A DNA stretch of 10,180 nt from an uncultured Amaricoccus sp. (GTDB lineage Bacteria > Pseudomonadota > Alphaproteobacteria > Rhodobacterales > Rhodobacteraceae): NCBI RefSeq assembly GCF_937891315.1, contig NZ_CALAGI010000177.1, forward strand, positions 1 through 10,180, read 5' to 3'. The notes below the pieces were generated by a model. The model was not told where the DNA came from. It searched no databases and worked only from the letters and a program-made list of their open reading frames with translations. The position numbers and the translations under genes were made by a program. This document shows, piece by piece, positions 5,886 through 10,180 of the stretch (position 1 is its first letter; the number at the start of each line of letters is the position of its first letter).

Positions 5886-7526
5886 TCAACCGCAATGAAG
5901 GGTGCAGGGGAACAGGAGCGAGCCGTCCGGGTAGGACCGGATGAGCCGTCCCGATGTGATTTTCGCAACCGTGCTCGCCCGCACGATGTCGTCGGGCTGC
6001 ACCCGCCCGAGCCCGCCGCCAGCGCTCATGATCAGGTCGCCCCGCCGAGGCTCCGCCCCCGGCTGGAGACGCACGAACAGCGCGCCGAGGCTGGCAATGT
6101 GCAGGTCGCCGTCTTCGTCCATGTGGGAGAAGACACCATAGACCGCTGGCGATGCCTCCTCCGCCGGCCGGGCGCGGGGCAGCTTGTCGTTCTCCTCGCC
6201 ATCCCATTCGGCCATGTCGTCGATGGTCTCGTAGATCGTGCCGGGCAGTTCGTTTGGCCCCTGCGACCAGTGGGTGCCGCAGAAAGACCCATAGGTGACC
6301 GTCCCGGACGCCACCGAAATGACGGCCTCCTGCGTGACCCCGGAATAGAATTGAACCAGCGTCCCGTCATTGGACCGCTTGACCCGCAGCGCGACGTTGT
6401 TGCTGGCGGAGAAGGTGCCAAGCCCGGCGGTCGATAGGCTGCAACCGTATTCGACCAGCGTCGGGTTGATCAGCTCAGCGGCGCCGACCATGACGCCGCT
6501 GTTGTTGACGAGAAGTTGCGTGCCAGCGCCGCCGGCCCGGACCCGCCATTTGTCGTCGGCGTGATTGTAGGAGATCACGCCCGCGCTGGCGCCGTCGTAG
6601 GCGGTGACATAGGCGGTTCCGGTCGCCGTGGTGTCGATCCTGACGCCTGCGTCCTGCACGGTCCCCACGGCGCGCACCTGGGAAATGCTGTCCCCTATCC
6701 CGGTGACAACGGTTCCCCTGACCGTGGACGTGGCGGTCGCTCCGATGGACGTGCCGTTGATCGCCCCGCCGGTGATCGCGACGGCCGCCGGGCTCTGCGC
6801 CGCCATCCCATGGCCGACGCGCGCGATAAAGCGCGTCCCGTCATAGACGACGAGCACGGTCGCCCCGGTCGGGATATCACCCGACACAAGGTCGATGGCC
6901 GTGCCAGCCGGGCCGATCTTGCGCAACTGCCTGGTCCCGAGCCCGCTGATGTTCAGCGTAGAGGCTCCGGTCGGCGCCCGGTTGAACTGGACCAGAAACG
7001 CGGACCACGATCCGTAATCGACCAGCGCCGGGTCCGGCGTCAGGCTGAACGCGTCCAATGTGCCGCCCGTGACCCACGCCGTCAGGCTGCGAGCCACAAG
7101 CTCCGTCTGGCCGCTCGAGGACGCGGCGGCGGCTTCGATGGCCGCCTGAACGTTCTCCTGCGGCAGGGCTTCGGTCGGGCTGAACGGGATGTTGGCGGCG
7201 CCGGTGACTTCCGATGCCAGCGGCACGATGTTGTCCATCGGGTATCCGGGCAGGGTCACGCCGATGAGGTTGGAATCGACCGGATCGGGCGCCGAGATCA
7301 GCACGCGGAGCGGCGCGGCGCTGTTCACGTAGATGTCGGGGAACACGCCGTTCGCGTCGGCCTGGACCGGCTGCGCCAACGGCACATCCGGATCGAGGCT
7401 CGCAAATATCTGCGCCAGAGTGCTGGAGTTGTTCTCGAAGACGCGCATGAAGGCGCCGGGAACGGTCGCGCCGTTCATGTCGAAGGCGCGGTTAACCTGC
7501 GCGAAAAACAAGCGGTTGCTGCTCAC
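5886..7526 (-). CDS. Tail fibre/spike protein with P22-tailspike-like N-terminal particle-binding domain
   Basis: This is a 546-aa protein. Residues 7-90 follow the pattern of P22-tailspike-type head/tail-binding domains: FDMNGATVPGAFMRVFENNS, then PLAQPVQADANGVFPDIYVN and LRVLISAPDP, i.e. the product that fixes the fibre to the virion. Residues 155-240 are a common fibre module (LVQFNRAPTGASTLNISGLG, VLVVYDGTRFIARVG). ITGGAINGTSIG (251-262) resembles the repeat preceding many fibre shafts. The C-terminal part (about 415-546) has YETIDDMAEWDGEENDKLP, then VYGVFSHMDEDGDLHIA, GDLIMSAGGGLGRVQPDD, STVAKITS and a terminal FPCTLHCG. That resembles the conserved ends of other phage fibres, which fold as a trimer tip or self-cleaving (Peptidase_G2-like) cap; cleavage is not shown. 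The start is GTG at 7526 with AAGGA 6 nt upstream (7533-7537). It follows the inverted island and begins the fibre block. Confidence 0.9.
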   Translation of the reverse strand: MSSNRLFFAQVNRAFDMNGATVPGAFMRVFENNSSTLAQIFASLDPDVPLAQPVQADANGVFPDIYVNSAAPLRVLISAPDPVDSNLIGVTLPGYPMDNIVPLASEVTGAANIPFSPTEALPQENVQAAIEAAAASSSGQTELVARSLTAWVTGGTLDAFSLTPDPALVDYGSWSAFLVQFNRAPTGASTLNISGLGTRQLRKIGPAGTAIDLVSGDIPTGATVLVVYDGTRFIARVGHGMAAQSPAAVAITGGAINGTSIGATATSTVRGTVVTGIGDSISQVRAVGTVQDAGVRIDTTATGTAYVTAYDGASAGVISYNHADDKWRVRAGGAGTQLLVNNSGVMVGAAELINPTLVEYGCSLSTAGLGTFSASNNVALRVKRSNDGTLVQFYSGVTQEAVISVASGTVTYGSFCGTHWSQGPNELPGTIYETIDDMAEWDGEENDKLPRARPAEEASPAVYGVFSHMDEDGDLHIASLGALFVRLQPGAEPRRGDLIMSAGGGLGRVQPDDIVRASTVAKITSGRLIRSYPDGSLLFPCTLHCG

Positions 7527-7532
7527 GGTCAG

Positions 7533-7537
7533 TCCTT
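7533..7537 (-). promoter_or_regulatory. Shine-Dalgarno deciding a GTG start
   Basis: AAGGA on the minus strand lies 6 nt upstream of GTG at 7524-7526, which supports the rare start codon of the first fibre gene. As the minus strand has no gene just upstream (7527-7949), this gene is not translationally coupled and needs its own ribosome site. Confidence 0.75.
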
Positions 7538-7570
7538 GCAGAAATGGCAGGAGACGCGCATCATTGCGGG

Positions 7571-7840
7571 ATGCGCACGATCATTGTATTTGGCCTGTTG
7601 GCGTTGGCGGGCTGCGAAGACCCTGCGGTCCGCGCGGTCAAGGATGCCTGTCTGGGCGGCGATCAATCCGCTTGCGCCACATGGCAAGCAGGATACGAGC
7701 AATCACAGGCGACAGCGGCGGCGCTTGCCGAGCGCCCGCTCATTGTCTCGACACCGGTCCCGATACCCGTCGCGCCGCGACCGGCATTCACCCACTGCGC
7801 ACCCGCTCCCGGAGGGCAGATGAACTGCTATGGCTACTGA
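7571..7840 (+). CDS. Small Cys-containing lipoprotein on the opposite strand (candidate moron)
   Basis: This is an 89-aa protein with a type II signal peptide: M-R-T, hydrophobic IIVFGLLALAG, and a perfect lipobox L12-A13-G14-C15. Glu at +2 predicts outer-membrane sorting. The mature part has an acidic/basic helix with C27 and C35 (DACLGGDQSAC), a Pro-rich stretch (STPVPIPVAPRPAF, 60-73) and a terminal FTHC plus GGQMNCYGY with C76 and C86, so two disulfides are possible. An in-frame ATG at 7544 would add nine residues, but 7571 gives the normal length of lipoprotein signal. Neither has a good ribosome site (GGCAGGAG lies 17 nt before 7571). It is the only plus-strand unit in the operon, starting 45 nt from the divergent fibre gene. 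No function is recognised. Superinfection exclusion or lysogenic conversion is inferred from position; the Pro-rich lipoprotein form also recalls Rz1-type outer spanins. Confidence 0.75.
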   Translation: MRTIIVFGLLALAGCEDPAVRAVKDACLGGDQSACATWQAGYEQSQATAAALAERPLIVSTPVPIPVAPRPAFTHCAPAPGGQMNCYGY

Positions 7841-7953
7841 TGGCCTTCTTTCTGGGGTTCCTGTTCATCATCGCGTGCGTCGCTTTCGGCGCATGGCATG
7901 ACCGGCGCGTTGACAAGCACCTGCATGACTTCTTCCGCCGCCACGACGACTAG
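7840..7953 (+). CDS. 37-aa single-span membrane protein coupled to the lipoprotein gene
   Basis: This very short gene encodes a hydrophobic N-terminal half (residues 2-19, AFFLGFLFIIACVAFGAW) and a charged, His/Arg/Asp-rich tail (HDRRVDKHLHDFFRRHDD). The ATG shares its A with the TGA stop of the lipoprotein gene (TGATG), a typical stop-restart coupling; a GGAGGG at 7811-7816 is too far upstream to act as its own site. The TAG stop at 7951-7953 lies in CTAG, whose complement is the stop of the convergent ejection-protein gene. Size and layout fit a small inner-membrane partner of the lipoprotein. Its tail, 18 residues long, seems too short to span the periplasm as a normal inner spanin would. 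The function is unknown. It could still be a chance reading frame, but the hydrophobic start, exact coupling and clean fit between neighbours argue for a gene. Confidence 0.6.
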   Translation: MAFFLGFLFIIACVAFGAWHDRRVDKHLHDFFRRHDD

Positions 7954-9446
7954 CGCGATCCGATATAGCCCATCATCGCGTTGACCGGCCCGGATACGGC
8001 AACCGGTCGCGCAGCAGGCGGCGCCGCACCGGCCACCGTTGCCAGCGCATTCTCCGACAGTCTCGTCGCGCTGCGATCAGCGAGAGCCTTTGCCCCGCTC
8101 GCCGCGGCTGTGACTGCCAGCGATCCCGCGCCGAACGTCGCGCCGCCCATCAGGTTCAGGGCGAGCATCAGGCCATTTCCGCCGGGGGCCAACTTCCCGA
8201 CGCGGCGGAGAATGTCCTCTCCCGTGCTGCCGTCGATCAGCCGCTGCATCGCGGACATATCCTCGGGGCTGAACCATTTCGCCCGCTTCGGATCGTTGAC
8301 GATGCTGGTGACCGCCTGCCGGTACTTGTTTAGGATATTTCCGCCGGAGCCGGTGCTGGAGGTCTGGTCGCGCGCCTTCTTGAAGGCGCTCTCCAGCAAC
8401 TCCGCCTTCTTGTATTGCGAATTCGCCATGCGAGCGGCGCTGAGCAAGTCGCTCGTGGCTTCGCGGCTGTTCACGAGATCATCAATAGAATCAATGATGT
8501 CGAGAATGCCGGTTTCGTTCGGCGCGGCGTTGTACCGCTTCCAGAGGTTCTGCCTGATCTTGTCCACCTGACCGAGCGTCAAGGGCTTGCCCTGACGCTC
8601 AAGGATGGTGAGGCCCGCCGCCGTCTGCCGATCCACATCCGGGACATAGTGCCCGCTCTCCACGGCCTCGCGCGCCTTCGCTGCGAGCCCCTGTATCTCT
8701 CCCGGCTGGAACACTTCGCCCGCGTCGTCAACCGCCCTGTACGCCGCGCCCTTGGCAGCCCGGAGGGATTCAATCGTAGGCTTCTCCATGGCCTTGCCGA
8801 ACACCCGGCGAAAGCCGCGCGTGCCGACATTAATCGCGCCCTGCGCCGTGGCGCCGAACAGGGCGCCTACCGCCGCGCCCTTGGCCGTGCCTTCGACCCG
8901 CTCAGCAACCCCGCCCTCGGCATCACCGAACCCAAAGGCCGCGCCAGACGCGCCGCCGCCGAGCGCGCCCTTTCCGATGGCGCCGGGAAGGGTGGTCGCC
9001 GATGCCCCACCGGTCAGAAGCGCAGGCGCGACGGCGCCTCCGATCTCGCCAACCGTCGTCGCAACCGGGTTCTCCCGGCGGGTCTGATCCAGCAAGCCTC
9101 GCTCATGCTCAAGCCGCTTGTCATAGGCCGCCCCGAAGCTGGTCCCGTCGCCGCCGGGCAACTGGCCGGCGATCCAATCCCCCGCCGCGCGGACCCCGGC
9201 ATTGATCTCGTCGCCAGCGCCGAAGGTCACACCTTGGCGCGCGCCGATCAGCGCGGCCTCGATCCCCGAGCCGCGCCCGCCGCCCTCGCCCCGGAAGTCC
9301 GATTGCACCGGAGCGGCAACCTGCGCCCGCTGGGCGCGGATGGCGTCGGCGATGGCCTTTGCGTCACTCGCGGCGCGCTGGTCGCCCTGACGGGCCAGCG
9401 CGTCGGCCTTGCGCAGCGCGTTTTCGAGGGTGGCGAGGTCGGCCAT
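7950..9446 (-). CDS. Candidate phage internal virion / DNA-ejection protein
   Basis: This is a 498-aa protein. The N-terminus (ATLENALRKADALARQGDQR, then AKAIADAIRAQRAQ) is a pattern shared by many phage internal proteins that follow head or tail genes in podovirus-like phages. Residues 60-210 are Gly/Ala-rich with several stretches that could enter membranes (GALGGGASGAAFGFGDAEGG, 160-179; GAAVGALFGATAQGAINVG, 190-208), and 425-455 (GLMLALNLMGGATFGAGSLA) is another. Between them, 225-420 is helical and charged, with a lysine/arginine-rich centre. Such hydrophobic-plus-helical layouts are typical of P22 gp7/gp20/gp16-like ejection proteins, which leave the capsid with the DNA and help it across the host envelope. 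That role is inference from pattern and position just upstream of the tailspike-like gene. The ATG at 9446 overlaps the previous stop by 1 nt (TGATG), with AGG 8 nt upstream. Confidence 0.85.
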   Translation of the reverse strand: MADLATLENALRKADALARQGDQRAASDAKAIADAIRAQRAQVAAPVQSDFRGEGGGRGSGIEAALIGARQGVTFGAGDEINAGVRAAGDWIAGQLPGGDGTSFGAAYDKRLEHERGLLDQTRRENPVATTVGEIGGAVAPALLTGGASATTLPGAIGKGALGGGASGAAFGFGDAEGGVAERVEGTAKGAAVGALFGATAQGAINVGTRGFRRVFGKAMEKPTIESLRAAKGAAYRAVDDAGEVFQPGEIQGLAAKAREAVESGHYVPDVDRQTAAGLTILERQGKPLTLGQVDKIRQNLWKRYNAAPNETGILDIIDSIDDLVNSREATSDLLSAARMANSQYKKAELLESAFKKARDQTSSTGSGGNILNKYRQAVTSIVNDPKRAKWFSPEDMSAMQRLIDGSTGEDILRRVGKLAPGGNGLMLALNLMGGATFGAGSLAVTAAASGAKALADRSATRLSENALATVAGAAPPAARPVAVSGPVNAMMGYIGSR

Positions 9447-9883
9447 CAGCGATACCTATCCAGAATGCTGTCGATGCCGCCAGCGTCGGGCGATGCCACG
9501 AATATCGGGTTTGCATCGGCCCACGCCTGCAACTCGTCATAGAAGCCGCCGTCGATCTGGCCGTGCTCCTTCTCGTAGGCCCGCGCCCGCGCCGCTTTCT
9601 CAATCCTGCGCTTGGCGATGCCGCGCTGAATGTCGATCAGGGACTTGTTCCCTTCGGCGGTATTCTCCAGCCCCGGAACCTGACCCGTCACGAAGTCACG
9701 GTCGGCGTTCGAAAAGCCTGTGCCGAGGGAGCCGCCCATCGACGCGAGCGCCGCCTGTTTCGCCAGTGCGTTGAAGGTCTCCATGGACGAGACCCCCTCG
9801 GGGTCCATCCCCATGGCGGCGGCGGCGCGCTCCGCCTCGATCTCGTGGAAGAGCTCCTGAAGTTGCGCAACCTGTTGCAGCAT
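9446..9883 (-). CDS. 3' part of a phage internal virion protein gene, N-terminus lost at a sequence join
   Basis: The readable part is 145 aa: charged helix (LQELFHEIEAERAAAAMGMD), GGSLGTGFSNADRDFVTGQV (50-69), PGLENTAEGNKSLIDIQRGI (70-89), a basic helix and HGQIDGGFYDELQAW (107-121), ending in GGIDSILDRYR. The combination of DRDF, PGL-x-T-x-x-GN-x-x-LI and EHG-x-ID-x-x-F resembles the C-terminal region of larger proteins encoded just before the ejection protein in many podovirus-like phages, where it is part of the virion. The apparent ATG at 9883 lies inside the region where this sequence meets unrelated AT-rich DNA and has no Shine-Dalgarno. The true start is therefore probably farther upstream and absent from this window. 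Its stop overlaps the next ATG by 1 nt. Confidence 0.75.
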   Translation of the reverse strand: MLQQVAQLQELFHEIEAERAAAAMGMDPEGVSSMETFNALAKQAALASMGGSLGTGFSNADRDFVTGQVPGLENTAEGNKSLIDIQRGIAKRRIEKAARARAYEKEHGQIDGGFYDELQAWADANPIFVASPDAGGIDSILDRYR

Positions 9884-9884
9884 A
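9852..9884. other. Junction between phage DNA and unrelated AT-rich DNA (probable assembly chimera)
   Basis: To the left, codon use and composition are GC-rich and phage-like; to the right they are AT-rich and Bacteroidota-like. Across about 30 nt the minus strand reads sensibly in both proteins: YAATGCATSGA in the surface-protein frame and MLQQVAQLQEL in the phage frame, shifted by one base. A shared word of about this length is what a de Bruijn assembler needs to make a false join. Confidence 0.75.
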
Positions 9885-10178
9885 TGAAATGCTTACGTTA
9901 TAGGTTGTGTTAACCAGTGGTGCAGCACCTATTGGGTTCTGAACAGTTGATGTAAATCCGGCAGGTGTTGATGTCCAGCTATAGTTGAATGCAGCCGGAG
10001 TACCGGTAACTGCGATATCATCAATAGCCCAGTACCATGACCAGCCATTCTGATACCTGAACCTTACCTGAACACTTGGATTGCCTATGTATGCATTCAA
10101 GCTGATATTGTCAGTTGCGAATGCGATAGGTGTACCTTGTGTTGTAGTATAAGTCTTAACAGTTGTCCATGTTGTACC
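9882..10178 (-). CDS. Internal fragment of a Bacteroidota-type secreted surface protein (foreign to the phage)
   Basis: The minus strand is open from the window edge to the join, giving 99 residues with neither start nor end. Residues 1-60 fit the last strands of a MAM/ConA-like jelly-roll as seen in secreted Bacteroidota proteins: WTTVKTYTTTQGTPIAF, then VQVRFRYQNGWSWYWAIDDI and AVTG. From 62 on a new Ig/PKD-like repeat begins (FNYSWTSTPAGFTSTVQNP, then VNTTYNVSISY) and would continue through YAATGCATSG into lost sequence. Thr/Asn/Tyr richness and A/T-ending codons differ sharply from every other gene here. Proteins of this kind are usually large and exported by the type IX system, but the sorting signal would lie outside this piece. 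I see no link to the phage functions. Confidence 0.75.
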
Positions 10179-10180
10179 AT

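Noticed and set aside
1751..7526. Diversity-generating retroelement variable region in a fibre gene
   Set aside because: No reverse transcriptase, no template repeat and no clear C-type lectin ending are visible; near-identical direct repeats were not noticed by eye.
7583..7588. TACAAT on the minus strand as a -10 box for the first fibre gene
   Set aside because: A good single hexamer about 57 nt upstream of the GTG, but there is no -35-like sequence at 16-18 nt spacing, and it lies inside the lipoprotein's signal-peptide codons.
5004..7823. Long plus-strand open frames (up to about 477 and 435 codons) antisense to the fibre genes
   Set aside because: They are Arg/Gly/Ala-rich, have no recognisable domain, lie opposite proteins with clear fibre motifs, and arise from GC-rich third positions of the true minus-strand genes.
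9696..10100. A 134-aa minus-strand protein starting at 10100
   Set aside because: It is a hybrid created by the join: Bacteroidota-like residues first, then an out-of-frame Arg-rich reading of the phage gene.
1..10180. CRISPR array, tRNA, integrase or attachment site
   Set aside because: No regularly spaced repeats, cloverleaf-like sequence or recombinase motifs were seen on either strand.

Overview
The window is the distal (tail fibre and lysis) end of the late operon of a tailed phage or prophage, joined at its right edge to about 0.3 kb of DNA that does not belong to it. From 1 to about 9.86 kb the DNA is visibly GC-rich. The coding style (Ala/Gly-rich proteins, GC-ending codons, a GH19 endolysin, a tail-fibre start of the MPRIT type) suggests a phage of an alphaproteobacterium, possibly a sphingomonad or a relative. 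That host guess is inference; there is no integrase, tRNA or host gene to fix it.

Nearly all genes are on the minus strand, so the operon reads from high to low coordinates: the 3' part of an internal virion protein gene (9446-9883); a 498-aa candidate DNA-ejection protein (7950-9446); a 546-aa tail fibre/spike with a P22-tailspike-like head-binding N-terminus (5886-7526); a 618-aa second fibre-like protein (4026-5882); a small beta-rich protein of 113 aa (3675-4016); a 640-aa protein with two Ig-like domains and an unrecognised C-terminal domain (1751-3673); then a lysis module made of a tail-anchored coiled-coil membrane protein, the holin candidate (1338-1640), a membrane-anchored Trp-rich protein (874-1350) and a GH19 endolysin with a peptidoglycan-binding repeat (150-872). 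The genes are tightly packed, with gaps of 1-9 nt or short overlaps. The exception is 1641-1750, a spacer holding a GC-rich hairpin between the fibre block and the lysis block.

One island breaks the pattern. At 7571-7953 two small genes lie on the plus strand: an 89-aa lipoprotein and a 37-aa single-span membrane protein, joined by a TGATG overlap. The second gene's stop codon shares the palindrome CTAG with the stop of the oppositely oriented ejection gene. Phage P22 carries its inverted sieA/mnt genes in the same slot, between the ejection genes and the tailspike, so this pair is the best candidate here for an undescribed moron, for example a superinfection-exclusion system.

At about 9852-9884 the sequence switches to much more AT-rich DNA. 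It encodes, in one open minus-strand frame, a piece of a Bacteroidota-type secreted surface protein (a WYWAIDDI jelly-roll motif followed by an Ig/PKD-like segment). The switch falls in a stretch of about 30 nt that reads sensibly in both proteins, which points to an assembly chimera rather than biology. The start codon of the adjoining phage gene is therefore unreliable.
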